A DNA stretch of 64,000 nucleotides, taken from assembly GCA_964016985.1 (NCBI GenBank), contig OZ024823.1:126794924-126858923 (forward strand), written 5' to 3'. A program made the position numbers and the translations under genes. This stretch comes from Anodontia alba (lineage: Eukaryota; Mollusca; Bivalvia; Lucinida; Lucinidae). The notes beneath the pieces are model-generated. The model saw only the letters and a program-made list of their open reading frames with translations. It made no database searches and was not told where the DNA came from. Of the stretch, positions 46,360 through 57,730 are shown one piece after another (within the stretch, counting starts at the first letter, position 1; each line of letters starts with the position of its first letter).

Positions 46360-46459
46360 AGAATCTTCACAGGACGCATTTTAGATTTAAAGGCTGTAAA
46401 TTTCCTTATGCGGACAACGAAGACTGGGAAAAGGACACCAACTTTGGATAAATCATTAG

Positions 46460-46521
46460 ATGGTAAAAGGACACCAACTTTGGTTAAACCATGGCGGGAC
46501 ACACCTGACTGGAACATGGAG
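46460..46521 (+). CDS. IFI44-like gene, exon 2 (linker between TLDc and GTPase domains)
   Basis: A 62-nt exon whose acceptor is CATTAG at 46454-46459. It starts with two bases that complete the phase-1 codon left by exon 1 (G|AT = Asp), then reads GKRTPTLVKPWRDTPDWNME and ends in phase 0 at the donor G|GTATGC. The PWR-x-TPDW block is the short linker usually found between the TLDc domain and the P-loop in IFI44-like proteins, so this small exon is supported by both family pattern and splice phase. A 36-bp (12-codon) direct duplication lies across the acceptor: 46429-46452 resembles 46465-46488. An alternative upstream acceptor could therefore add extra linker residues in frame. A CATTACG-ended MITE finishes only 100 bp upstream. 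Confidence 0.75.
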
Positions 46522-46837
46522 GTATGCATGTATATTGGTTTGATTCAACTACTTGTTAACATTTTGTATTTAATGGAAATGAATACTAAATACAATATTA
46601 TACTTGTATGAAAATATTAAGCTTTTGAAAACTGTCATTTTAGCACAGAGCTGTGTAAAACGGGGTAATAATTAAACATATCTTGTAGTTTACATTTATT
46701 ATAACTGTGCGAATAGGCGCCACCATTTTCAACATTTATTAGATATTCATTTTTATAAAAGACAAATAAAGGCCGGCTGTTGACTAGAATATGCTGCTTA
46801 CGTGAGCTATAGGTCATACGCAAGTGTACATGTCTAC

Positions 46838-46896
<59 letters not shown>
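46838..46896. repeat. (TA)n microsatellite, intron 2
   Basis: About 28 TA units. Confidence 0.95.
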
Positions 46897-46898
<2 letters not shown>

Positions 46899-46899
46899 A

Positions 46900-48170
46900 A
46901 CGGAATATTGTTTTAGATGTGATGTATTTAATTTCTGCAGGTTTAATTAGATGGTTATGACGTCATTTTCTCATGAAAACAATAGTGGTTTCCATGACAC
47001 CTTTTCCTAGATCTTCAAAGCCCAATAACTGGCTTCTATGACACCTTTTCCTAGCTCTTCAAAGACCAATAACTCTTATTTCTCAACCGGTATTCGTATA
47101 TCTTTCACCCAACTGCTCATATCAGCTTAACGGACTATAACTTCTAATATGTTTATTTACTGTGTGTTTTCCTAAAGCTTCTGGTCAAGAACTTCGCTGA
47201 ACATACAATAAAGGAGTGCTGCAGAATGAATATAGGGCTCCACAAGTGTACACCGTTGTTCCCTTTCACGCCATTTTGGAATAAGAGTGACATTAGGACC
47301 CAGTATTTTTATCAACTTGTTTCATTTTTCTACTTATTCTTTAGTAAACATTATTACATTTACCAGTGTCTATTTTAAAGGAGCTGGTTACATTTGGTAG
47401 GATTTTGCCATTTTTGGCAAGAAAGACAACTTTCGTTACTTTCCGTTTGCTTTATTGCTTACCAAGACCCTTCTGTAAAGGGGTCTACTATAAGAAGAGA
47501 AGGCCCGTTATCTCCCCTCAAAATTAGAGTTTTCTCCCACAAAGTGTTTCAAACTTCGAACGAAAAATCGTTTATTTCTCTTCGACAACATATTGTGTAT
47601 TGCATGTGCCAATAAGTAATTCCTTGCTGCCACTTTTAATGAGTTCCACAATATATATTTTCGAGGTAAAGAAGAAATAGAGGTGAGTACCATAAATGTA
47701 TTAATCGAGAGTAATGAAAATATCAGTACTTCCACGAGTGTGAAGCACGAGTGAAGAGAATGTTTTCATTACAAGAGATAAAATTGTTTACTCAAAAGAG
47801 TAAATTTTATTTTTATTTTATTGTTTACTCGCAAATGCGCGCTTCTGACATCATAACTAATGTCGCCAAACAAAACATAAACGTCATGGCGTCGACGTTC
47901 AGTGCTTTAAAGTGAAGCGCTAGAGAGACAAAAACAAAAGGTTTCGGCAAATCAAAATAATCTTGTTACCAAAATGTTCCTTACATTCTTACTAAGAAAA
48001 TGCATACCAACACTTGATAGTTATGCTCAGAAAAAAAGAGAAGGCGGAGGATTTAAAAAAAAAAAAAAAAAAAAAAAGTGGGACGGCATCTGTTAGGGAA
48101 TCAATGAAGACAACCGAGTAATCTGAAACGAGGAGTGAAAATAACATGACCATGTTTTTTTGTTTGTTTT
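46900..48170. other. Intron 2 sequence, no exon recognised
   Basis: Short direct repeat 'gacaccttttcctag' at 46997 and 47040; A-run at 48055-48077. ORFs at 47394-47735 lack a domain. Confidence 0.45.
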
Positions 48171-48174
48171 TTCA

Positions 48175-48380
48175 TGTATACATGTATTCCTCTTATCTAG
48201 AATCATTCCTATAATACCCCTCTAATCTAGCGATATTCTTATAAAATCCGTCTAATCTAGTGTCACATCTATAATATCTCTCTAATCTTGTGTCACTCCT
48301 AATATATCATTCATATCTATTGAACAATTCCTATTTGCCTTATATATTGTCAATCTTATACTATCCCTCTAGTAGACGCG
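48175..48380. repeat. Degenerate ~37-bp tandem repeat in intron 2
   Basis: 'ctctaatctagtgtcactcc' and 'tataatatccc' variants, four to five units. Confidence 0.7.
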
Positions 48381-49018
48381 AGCTTGCGAGCGTCCGCAGA
48401 TATCCCAACGAGACAGTGCAGTAACCCTCTAGTTATATGTCTATCAATATTGTTCTCTAGTTTTGCTTCTTATTCTGTATATTTGTTTAATTTTATGTTG
48501 CAAATATAACCTTTCTGTAACAGTGCACAACTGATTTCAGAAAGTTATATCATTTTTGCAGCAGTGTATCGTTTTTGCATTGTTGCTGTTTTGCTGCAAA
48601 TCTAGTCCTAAAAAGAAATTATTTCAGCAAATGTCAGTTTGATTGCTTAACTTGCAACTTTCAAACTTTAAGAGTAAATTATATGATGTTTAAGTCCAGC
48701 GTGACTTTTTATTTCATGATACGTCAAGTGACAATGACGTCAGTAATTTTGACGTCATACAACGTCAACATTCCACAGTGGTAATAAAATTCGAGATACA
48801 AACAAAGCATTATTGATCTAAAGAAAGCATGCAATCTTGATATTGCGTGCCGGTATTCATCGTTCATCGGATTTTATCGTTCATTTCTAATCATTTAATA
48901 TTTGGTAAAGCTGGCACGATCAGTCAGATAATCGATTATTTGATCGATAAATTCCACAAAATGATTATCATTACTGATTTGCTAATAATCGATCATTTGA
49001 TTTCTGTGTTTGTTACTT

Positions 49019-49378
49019 TACCGTATTTACCCTTAGTATTCAGACACCTCAACTCCTTACCATACATAATCTAAAATTTGAACAAGTACAATTTACTACC
49101 CATTGTTGTGCCTAAAATAACTGGATGGGTGGCAAACAGTGTAGACCCTGATGAGACGCCGCATTTGCGGCGTTTCATCAGGGTCTACACAGTTTGCTCA
49201 GGCCTGTGTGACTGAATATATGCAATTAAGTATAACATATGGTAAGAGTCATGCTCAGACAGGTAAAATTATGACCAAATCTTCAGTGATTACTAATCGA
49301 TTATCGATCACAATGGCAGGACTGATAATCGATTATATTTTCAGCTTCGATTAGCCAGCCTTAATATTTAGAGCTATA
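49019..49378. mobile_element. MITE 'P' relative with palindrome copy 3, upstream of exon 3
   Basis: Left end 'taccgtatttacccttagta' and right end 'ccttaatatttagagct' are inverted relatives of the P ends. Palindrome at 49132-49197 has 'gtagaccctgatgagacgcc' arms. ATCGAT-rich inverted sequence lies beside it (48920-49010, 49290-49350). Confidence 0.65.
49132..49197. repeat. ~60-bp palindrome, copy 3
   Basis: 'gcaaacagtgtagaccctga' pairs with 'tcagggtctacacagtttgc'; centre 'cgccgcatttgcggcg'. Confidence 0.9.
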
Positions 49379-49409
49379 TAATAATAAAAATAATTGTCTT
49401 GTTTTGTAG

Positions 49410-49607
49410 TTCCTAGAGAGTCTGATGCTGGATGTAGAAAATTTCTGTCCTCCACGCGTTGTGCAAGTACCTCAATCAAAAATTCTTATACTTGGTCCCG
49501 TTGGGGCCGGAAAATCCAGTTTCTTCAATACCATAGCGAGTGTGTTTCGAGGACACGTTACAGGACAGGCTCCAAGTGGGTGTGCTGAACATAGTATAAC
49601 ATCGAAG
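49410..49607 (+). CDS. IFI44-like gene, exon 3 (P-loop / G1 region of GTPase domain)
   Basis: A 198-nt phase 0-0 exon. The acceptor is a pyrimidine-rich TTGTTTTGTAG ending at 49409 and the donor is AAG|GTAATA at 49608. It encodes 66 residues beginning FLESLMLDVENF. The nucleotide-binding P-loop GPVGAGKSS (Walker A, GxxxxGKS) is at 49494-49520, followed by FFNTIASVFRGHVTGQ and CAEHSITSK, both characteristic of the IFI44/IFI44L GTPase-like domain. The P-loop lysine and serine are intact. The frame joins exons 2 and 4 without a gap. Two palindromic MITEs flank the exon, ending ~30 bp upstream and starting ~270 bp downstream. Confidence 0.88.
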
Positions 49608-49874
49608 GTAATATTCCCCTGGCCCCGAGGTTATAAAACCTTTTTCGTGCTCAATTCTGCGGGTGAGCATGAAATTTTCTCTGCTAAAAATATAAAATGC
49701 TTTCATATTTATTTACAGAGAAATTTTCATGCTCAGCTATGTTTAGCAAGATAGAATTTGTAGAGATTTATTAGCAGGACAAATTTCATGCTCAGCTGAG
49801 TTGAGCATGAAAAAAGTTTTGTAACCTCGGGGCCTGTTTCTTGCATGTGTCTTCCAAAAATAGTCGGGCTGACT

Positions 49875-50184
49875 TACCGTATTAACTCTAAATATTGGGG
49901 GCACCATATCCCCTCACCATACCTGTTCTAATTGTTGTTGGGAGACAGATTCATATAAGTCCTTCACTTTATTTCTGAATCCGAGATGAAATACGTTCAT
50001 GTTGATATGTATCTGTATGTATACAAATAAAATATGTTTAAACTAATAGTTGAACACATGCAGTTTGCTACCAGTTGTTATGAATGTCTAACAGTGTAGA
50101 TCCTGATCAGACGCCGCGTTCTGCGGCGTCTGATCTGGGTCTACACTGTTTGTTTGGGCCCATCTGTTCCAATACTTACGGTTA
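49875..50184. mobile_element. MITE 'P' relative with palindrome copy 4, intron 3
   Basis: Left end 'taccgtattaactctaaata' and right end 'ttccaatacttacggtta'; palindrome at 50090-50151. Confidence 0.75.
50090..50151. repeat. ~60-bp palindrome, copy 4
   Basis: 'acagtgtagatcctgatcag' and 'ctgatctgggtctacactgt' around 'cgccgcgttctgcggcg'. Confidence 0.9.
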
Positions 50185-50642
50185 TTCGAATTTTTTTTTT
50201 GACCAAGATTGAAAGACGACTTTACCCTTTGATCAGGACTTAATGAGTGTGTCCTTCCACCAGCTTTTTTAGAAATATCAATGTTCAAAGTTTAGTCCGT
50301 AAAATTAAATGAAGATACCCAGGAAATTGTTCAGTTACAAAGCACAGCCTTCCTGGGGAACCAAAACCAGGAGAGTTGAGGGAACAAACAATGACAGATC
50401 TTATGTCACATATGAAACCACCGACGCACGAATAAAGAAGAATTGCAACAGAAAAACCGCCTTGGAAACGGTCAATAGAAATACCTTTGAGGTTAGGGCA
50501 AGGGTAAAACTCAGTGGGGCTAAGGTTGGGTAGGGAGGGGGTGGGGGAGCTGAAACCTTTTTTACTCGCGCGAAACCTCACTCTCCATTCTGATGCAGCT
50601 ACAAATTACAAACATACATATATGTTCGGTCCACAGAGGGGT

Positions 50643-50976
50643 ATCACAGAGTGAGCTGCTAGTAGTCATTTTATTAGGTCAGTCTATTTATGAATTTTGC
50701 GTAGCAGTTTGAACTAGATGTCAGACAAGTTGCTTTCTCTTAAAATTAGCTAGTCTTTTTTCACACGAGTAGTAATACAAGGATAACATTTCAAAATTTA
50801 CACAAAATAGTTCCGAGCGATATATAAAGGGCCTTCCCTTGCAAGAGGGAGAGAGATGAAGGATGTTGCGTTAGTTGGCTAACTGTGAACCTGGGTTGTG
50901 TAATAAAATAAAATAAAATGTAAAACGATTACGATCATTGGTCCTTATTAGATCCCTACTAGGGACAGTGTGATAG
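50643..50976 (+). repeat. LTR-like direct repeat, left copy
   Basis: ~334 bp, nearly identical to 52401-52644 except for a ~95-bp segment missing there. It contains a TATA box (TATATAAAG at 50821) and, ~80 bp on, AATAAA repeats (50902-50916), the order expected of U3-R-U5. It begins 'atcacagagtgagc' and ends 'gggacagtgtgat', short inverted ends. Confidence 0.65.
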
Positions 50977-52400
50977 GGATCTTCTTTTGGTTGCCGTACA
51001 CAGGATTTTATGGAACAGTTGATTGTGACAAGTGTGACACTGAACAACCGTGCACCACGGCGGGTCCCACTACAGTGGAGGGCTTCCAGTTAGCCGAAGA
51101 TGGACAAAAACCGTCTTGCCCGTCAAACTCACAGGGAGAAGTGGAAATGGTGAAGAGACTTTATCCCATGTTATTCCACCGTGACGTCACAGGAAGAGAA
51201 TCTATTGCAGCTGAAACTAGTACTAGGTTGTAAATATATGACAGCTATGTAAGGAATATACAAACTCTTGTGTGGAAATATATTTCATGATGTTTTTCGT
51301 CGTGTCAAAACATGTTGTGTACAACCCAGGAGCACTTTAAAATGCACCGTACTGTCTATGGAATGCAGCATTTCATAACTGTCATGTGTACATATTACTA
51401 TATAGCTGCATTACCTTTTAACTGATACTACCATGGAAAAAGGTGCATCATGCAACGGGATCCATAGCCAACAGTGAACTGTTTATGTAAAGTTACAGTA
51501 AGGGACCTTCACAGTTGCTATAGCTACTAGTATCATTGGAAGCAAAACACCTGCAGATAATTAAAACAATTCAGTAGAAAGTCCTGATAACCTGGAAATT
51601 TAGACGAATAATTAAACACAAAACTCACCTATTATGCCACAGAACAGTTCGATCTATCAGTACGTAATGAAAAAAAAAAACAAAAAAAAAAAAAAAAAAA
51701 AAAAACAATAACATCTTAGACTTACTTAGCTTGCAAGAGCAAACACACACACAAAAAAAAAGAAAATTCAAAAACAAATTTAAAACGATTCGAAGAATAA
51801 TTCTTTCAAAAATGATTCGAATAAACACTGCGGAGCTTTTCGATATGGTATACCGTATCGTAATATATGTGATCCATGTTAGAGGACTGTGGATTGATAT
51901 AAGACCAGAAGAATTTGCGGGAGAGGTAGCACTGGAAATATTAATGTGCTGTGTTGATAGAGACAGAGGGAGACAACTACAAAATGTAAATCATCGGTCA
52001 GTTGGGACTCAGACGACCGCACCAAACTAGACGATCGGAGTGAGGAGACGCGAACTACTATCTTGAAGTGTATTTGAATTATGAAAATGGAACTACATTC
52101 ACTAAATTAAACAAAACAGTGACTTTTTTTTTGGATTACAAACAAAAGTGACATTTTGGATTAAACTATATCATGGAAATGTAGTTAGTTGCATGTAGAT
52201 TATTAAAAACACTATTCTGAGAGTTTAAGTTCTAATATTCTCGAAATTTCAAAGTAAACTGTATATTTCTGAAAAAAAAATAATAGATAATAAATAAGTA
52301 AATAATAATAACAATTACCCAGCATATCATATTTAATTACAATAGTTTAATTTATATTGTATGAATAAAATACCATAAAATGACTTGCTGTGGAAGGTCC
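50977..52400 (+). mobile_element. Interior of short LTR-like (TRIM/LARD-type) element, intron 3
   Basis: 1.4 kb between the two direct repeats. ORFs at 50970-51233 and 51731-52030 show no gag, protease, RT or integrase motif, so the element is non-autonomous or badly decayed. An A-rich stretch lies at 51668-51705. It could instead be chance sequence between two copies of a dispersed element. Confidence 0.45.
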
Positions 52401-52644
52401 ATCACAGAGTGAGCTGCTAGTAGTCATTTTATTAGGTCAGTCTGTTTATGAATTTTGCGTGGTAGTTTGAACTAGATGTCAGACAAGTTGCTTTCTCTTA
52501 AACTTAGCTAGCCTTTTTTACAAGAGTAGTAATACAAGGATAACATTTCAAAATTTACTCAAAATAGTTCCGAGCGATATATAAAGGACCTTCCCTTGCA
52601 AGAGAGAGAGAGCTGAAGGATCCCTACTAGGGACAGTGTGATAG
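52401..52644 (+). repeat. LTR-like direct repeat, right copy
   Basis: Matches the left copy with few differences, including the TATA box at 52578. It lacks the AATAAA segment (deletion between 'gctgaagga' and 'tccctactag'). Confidence 0.65.
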
Positions 52645-52847
52645 AGGTCCCCCACTTCAACAGTTGAACACATATAATCGCAAGCACTGTGATTAAACAG
52701 AGCAAAGGGCTCAATGGGGATCTGAAGCCAGGACACAAGCTGGACCAGTGCATGGATGTAGAGCGTCTCAAAAAGGGACATTGACAAACATTGTACATCC
52801 AGAGCGGCGTCTGATCAGAAGGGGGACAAAACACTTTTGAAATAGTT

Positions 52848-52864
52848 ACCCCCCCCCCCCCCCC
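52848..52864. repeat. Poly-C tract
   Basis: A run of C across 52848-52864. Confidence 0.95.
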
Positions 52865-52989
52865 TGAAAAATTTTCAATTCACATCTTGTAAACAAAAAA
52901 TGAGTTCAATTCATTTTTTCTACCCCTTAAACTGGACGCTCTTTCGCGATTGATCTTTTCAGAACACTGAGATAAAGTTTGTGGAAAAT

Positions 52990-53232
52990 CATAAGGACCA
53001 CGCCACGAGAACACGTGTGTTCGGGTCATATGCGGACGGGGAATGCCCATATCAGCCTGTGTATCCGCGCAGCCTGATCAGGGCTTTCGCTGTACACAAA
53101 CAGAACCATTGGATACTATAGAATTTTTCAATGGAAAGCAAATGCCCGGATGAGACTTTGCGCATGTGCAGGATGATGTGAATCCACACGTTTTGCGCAT
53201 GCTCGAAAGCACTTTACCGCTTGGCACGGCCC
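52990..53232 (+). repeat. Dispersed repeat D, copy 2
   Basis: 'gtgttcgggtcatatgcgga', 'cgcgcagcctgatcagggct' and 'tgcccggatgagactttgcg' to 'ggcacggcccatta'; same order as 26545-26812. Confidence 0.8.
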
Positions 53233-53289
53233 ATTAGATTAATAGACTCCTAAGATTAACCATGTTGAGAATGTTATCTCTACTGCACC

Positions 53290-53525
53290 TACAATTAAAG
53301 GTAAACTACGTAAATGGGCCACATCAAGGGAAAAGGTGCCTTCGAACCTATGCAAAATGAGCAGATTCAGGTCATCCTGCACATGAAAAGAGTATGATCT
53401 TGGTCTTTGCTCTCCATTCGTACATTTTGTAGTATTCAATTATTCTGTTAGCGGATGCACAGGCTGATCTTGGCCTTCGTTGTCCGCATATGCCCGAAGA
53501 CACGTTTTCGCATGGCGCGGTCCAA
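53290..53525 (-). repeat. Dispersed repeat D, copy 3 (inverted)
   Basis: Inverted with respect to copy 2: 'gggccacatcaagggaaaag' ... 'gcggatgcacaggctgatct' ... 'cgtccgcatatgcccgaaga'-like arms. With copy 2 it makes a large imperfect inverted repeat. Confidence 0.75.
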
Positions 53526-53539
53526 TTTTATTTTCTCTT

Positions 53540-54070
53540 TGAATCAGATCTATATGTCATACGTTAAAGACACATTGTTTCCTTCTTTGGCTAGACCCCT
53601 ACCACCACCATCCAATCCCCCCACCCCCCACCATCCTCATGATCAGCCCCTTTATATTGTCCTGATAAGAGACATCAAAGGCGCACATTAAAGGCGTATC
53701 TTATCTCAGTGTTTGTGAGGTGATTATAAGGCAAGTCTCCTTAGATGTGGCCCTATCAGGGGTAATTCATATAATTAAGAAATATTCATTATGTTACTTT
53801 AGAACCAAATAAATTCATTTGCAAATTTTGCATTAATTTGTTGATTTGTATTGTATCACTTTATTTATTTATTTATTTATTGATAGATTTTCCAAAATAC
53901 AAAATTGTTGTTCTTTCTTGCATTGTGAAAAAAAAAAAAACAAATACAAACTAACTGAAATAGAAATGTAAAATTAAAAGTTTTATTTATTTATTTAAGT
54001 AAATAAGAACACTCCACAAACTGAATCCTAATCATACTGATGGAGCACCATATAATAAATCTGGTAGGAA
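53540..54070 (+). repeat. ~500-bp duplicated segment, copy 1
   Basis: Matches 62960-63560 in order: 'ggctagac', 'gtcctgata', 'ttatctcagtg', 'ggcaagtctcctta', 'tttgcaaattttgc', 'tttcttgcattgtg', 'aataagaacactccacaa'. Microsatellite-like TTTA runs in the middle. Confidence 0.75.
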
Positions 54071-54147
54071 ATTTAAAAAATAATTGTATCCAAAAATGTG
54101 AATATTTATTTTCTGCAATTGCGCAAACTTAGTTTTCTGAAAAACGT

Positions 54148-54300
54148 ATAGTGAAGATTCAGATCAGCGTGAACACCTGCAGTCTGATCAGTCTTCACCA
54201 CACGCTCTATAAGATATACTGCTTCTTCGTCCAAATAGCACAGACTGATCAGGCTACGGGATGCGCAGGCTGATCCGTCTTCACTTAGGGTACATGTTAT
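54148..54300. repeat. 'gattcagatcagcgtg' dispersed repeat pair
   Basis: 'gtgaagattcagatcagcgt' and 'gcaggctgatccgtcttcac' are inverted, with 'agtctgatcagtcttcacca' inside. Relatives at 38785-38855, 46010-46076, 59810-59960 and 61800-61930. Confidence 0.65.
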
Positions 54301-54509
54301 TTTGCAGAAATTAATGTGGTTTGTTCCTTTAGTACCTGCCAAAACTGTAAAATTCTTTTTCCGTAAATTTTTGCATTTTTATAACACAATATGTTTTCCA
54401 GTACTTTCAATAATCAATAATGAATCATTCTTTACTGAAAGCAGAAGGGCATTATTTTTACACATCGAACTGCTGGGAAAGAAAGAAGACTAAAGATTTG
54501 TATTCTTAT

Positions 54510-54620
54510 TTTTCCCGCAAAATGGGATTTGACATTTCAAATCCTATTTTACGGGAAAATTAAGAAAACTCTTATTAATTTGTCGTCTGCTGAAACTGCC
54601 AATAGCGTGGTAAATGATAA
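54510..54620. mobile_element. MITE fragment with hairpin
   Basis: 'cgcaaaatgggatttgacat' pairs with 'caaatcctattttacggg'. The end 'ttgtcgtctgctgaaactgc' matches the 59402-59747 family end. Confidence 0.6.
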
Positions 54621-55304
54621 TTAAAAATGTCTGTGCGGAAAAAAAAAAAAAAACAAAAAAACGTGCTCCAAAATTATGCTTTTTCTGAACAATGGATTTA
54701 TTTATTACACCCTTTTCAGTGATTATCTTTAAATTGACGAAGATACTAAAATAGTGCTATTGGAAAATGCAGATAAGAACCAGATAAAGAGGGTATTTGA
54801 TGATAAACTAGCATATTAGGGCATAATTATCTGTATTTCTCCATAAGACATGTTGTGGGTATTCATTAGAACTGCCTTGGAGATGCGATTCTAATGAAAA
54901 CAACCAGCTATATTTAATTGAATAAAAAGAAAAAGAATCAAATTATCACCAAATTATCCTACCTATAAGGGTGGCCAAAGTCACCAAGGAATTCTTATCT
55001 TTTTCTGCTTTTGGTCATTAGGGTGTTATGCAATCCAAATTATAGTCTGCTACAACAGTTTGGAACAGCTGTACACGCCAAGAATCAAACTCTTTACAAA
55101 AATTGCAAAACCAAGCTGCTCCATTAGTTTGAGGGTTTATTGGTTCAGTTTCCTTAGGTGGGTCGTGCCAAGAAAAAAAACCTGTGTCATCAGGGTATAT
55201 GGAAACAAAAAAGACCCAGATAGCCATACTTTGGCTTCAGAAGCATACTTATCTGGATATGCGTTGTTTGTCATTTCGATTTTATCAACAACCTGGATCA
55301 AATA

Positions 55305-55639
55305 CAGTTAACTCTCGCTATCTCGACCTCGCGTGTCCCGAATAACCGCTTATCTCGAAGTAAAAATCTGGTCCCTGCCTAAAATGAAAATCTAACAGCA
55401 TGTAAAAATATTGTGAAAAAGAGGAGAAATTGCTCCTAAGGAGGAGCAATTTCTCATCTTTTCCACAATATTTTCAGTATATCTCTTGTAACTTCAAGAG
55501 TCCAGTTACACATATATTTGTTAAATGTGGTTAATCGAATTAGTTTTTCCTCAATTCTGCAAGTCTGATATGTCGAAGTACGGATATCTCGAAGTATTTC
55601 AGAGAGTCGTTTGAAATTCGAGATAACGAGAGTCGACTG
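55305..55639. mobile_element. pogo/Tigger-like MITE copy 2, TA-flanked, in intron 3
   Basis: Ends 'cagttaactctcgctatctc' and 'gagataacgagagtcgactg', TA on both sides (55303-55304, 55640-55641). Internal imperfect hairpin around 'gaggagaaattgctcctaag' shared with copy 1. Confidence 0.85.
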
Positions 55640-55749
55640 TAATCTGATTGGCGGAAAATTAGATGTGAGCGTGGTATCTTAATTTATTCAGCATGGCAAC
55701 GGTTAATAAAGTCCAGGCATAAAACTTATTATGTGAAATTTAATTACAG

Positions 55750-55896
55750 TACCGGATGTATCAAGTACGCAGTTCTTCGTCCGGAAAACCTTTGAATTTT
55801 CGCTTATGTGACACCCAGGGGTTGGAAGAGGGCCAAGGAATCGATGCACATGACATTGTTTACCTGTTGGATGGCAATGTTCCAGATGGCTATCAG
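55750..55896 (+). CDS. IFI44-like gene, exon 4 (switch/G3 region, DTQG)
   Basis: A 147-nt phase 0-0 exon. The acceptor is TTAATTACAG at 55740-55749 and the donor is CAG|GTAATC at 55897. It encodes YRMYQVRSSSSGKPLNF, then RLCDTQGLEEGQGIDAHDI, then VYLLDGNVPDGYQ. DTQG at 55810-55821 fits the GTPase G3 motif (DxxG). The block leading to 'LDGNVPDGYQ' is the segment that follows the P-loop exon in IFI44-like proteins. The next expected block (F-x-P-x-x-P near the G4 region) is not found between 55897 and 64000, so the gene either continues beyond the window or is truncated. A TA-flanked MITE ends ~110 bp upstream. The four exons together give 933 nt (311 codons, counting the TAG). Confidence 0.86.
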
Positions 55897-55899
55897 GTA

Positions 55900-57535
55900 A
55901 TCATATTTTGCCGTTTGTTAATGCGTACCGATAGGACGGTATCCAAGGGTATCGTCAAGTTTTTAATAGCAACCTGAATCATCATACACTACTATTTCCG
56001 GTGATTTTAAAGTTCTTTTGTTTCAGTTGTCAGACGCCGGTCGGTAAAAGAATAAAAATAATTACATGTATCGAACATATTTTTGCTACCAAACAAATGG
56101 TTTCAAAAGCTTGGAATAATAACTTGATCGAACTGACACACTGTGTTTAACACCATTCAAATTCTAGCTTCCTCCTGCCAATGATACATGTTCTTGTATT
56201 TCTGGCAGCACACAAAATGCTCCCATATTAAAATTCCTCTATATTTGCCTAAGCGGCAGGACAAAAGCTGTCCATCTTATGGCTTAATGATTTGTCCCCA
56301 TGTGTTTTATAATTATCCCTGTGTCACTTTTAAGATGTGCCACATAAATCTTCTCACATCCCTCATTGTACTTTCAAATTAATGCTTAATTAGTACCACA
56401 GACGAAAACAAATCTTAAAATGTGTCTGTGGTGTATTTATTTTAAAGCCTATCACTAGTTATAAACCCGAAGCCAGCAAATGGAAGAAACATTGTCGTAT
56501 TAGGTCTGACAGTAAAATTGCTGTTTTGTATCCTACGTATACGAAAAATGTGGGCGTGATCTAATGCCTTTACAAGTCTAAGCTTCCACAAAATTCTTGG
56601 TCTACCCTTAGCACACAATAAATGTTAAAGCTGATTTTAATCTGAAATAGTCTTGGGTTCTTTATAATGCAAATCTTGGCAAAATCATCCACATTTCATA
56701 ATGGAAGATGTGAATATAAGAGGCTCAGTTGACCTCTACAATAATGACCCTCACATTAAAAATTATTACAGCTAATTTCATTTCGCTTTTTATGCTTTGC
56801 TCATCGAAACTAAAATAAATTAAGAATATCAAATTCTTGTCACGCTGGACACCCCGATTAGCCGTACGAATGCATCTACCAAATTTAAAAGTGAAATTGT
56901 CAAAATTATTGTATATTCTGTAACCTTTGACAATGTGCTGCAATGGTAACTTTTAAGAATATCTATATACATATGTGTGGTGTACCGAAACAGCGCATGT
57001 AAATGGAGAACACCTTCTGTATATGTAACTTTTCCAAAAAATATTGTTCTGTTCTGTTGTATTCAGTGCTCCAGTTGTCCCTGGTTTTAGTTGTAGACAA
57101 AAGGTCAATAATGCATTGTGCATTGTGGATCAGATTTTGATTCATTTATATGTCTCGCCTCATTTCTACTTAGTCCACGACCGTTGTCTCTCTACGATCA
57201 TGGGCGTATACAATGTCTGAATGAATTTCATTTTTGTCGATGTTATCGATGTGTAGACGCCGACGAATTGCCCACAAACTAATTATGGTACAATTAATAA
57301 ATTTTAAAATTCTGATTTTTCTACAGTGATTCAGAAATTTGAATTTACTTTTGCCGGTTTCACTATTTCAATATAAATGATAAAAGTATCCATGTAGATG
57401 TTAGTGCCTGTATGTTAAGTGAGTTATCCTCAAAACAGATGTGAAAGCTATGTTGTGCCATTATTTAAATCTGGCTCTCGTACTGACCCGTCAAACATGT
57501 TAAATTAAAACACTTATTGGTAAATAAATGGGTGT
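55900..57535. other. No further IFI44-like exon or gene recognised
   Basis: Three-frame reading finds no continuation of the GTPase domain. ORFs at 56188-56382 and 56725-57145 show no motif. Confidence 0.5.
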
Positions 57536-57537
57536 AC

Positions 57538-57724
57538 CATGCGAAAACGTGTCTTCGGGCATATGCGGACAGCGAAGGCCCAGATCTGATCAGGGCCTTC
57601 AATGCCCGCTAACAGACTCATTGGATACTACAGAATGTATGAATGGAGAGCAAAGGCCCGTATGTGCCTTACGCATGCACAGGGTGATCTGAATGCGCCT
57701 TCTTCACATGGCGCGGCCCATATA
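57538..57724 (+). repeat. Dispersed repeat D, copy 4
   Basis: 'cgaaaacgtgtcttcgggca', 'tatgcggacagcgaaggccc' and 'cattggatactacagaatg' to 'catggcgcggcccat'. Confidence 0.8.
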
Positions 57725-57730
57725 AAGAAA

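Noticed and set aside
51731..52030. 99-codon ORF as gag-like gene of the LTR-like element
   Set aside because: No zinc knuckle, capsid or protease motif; low-complexity start.
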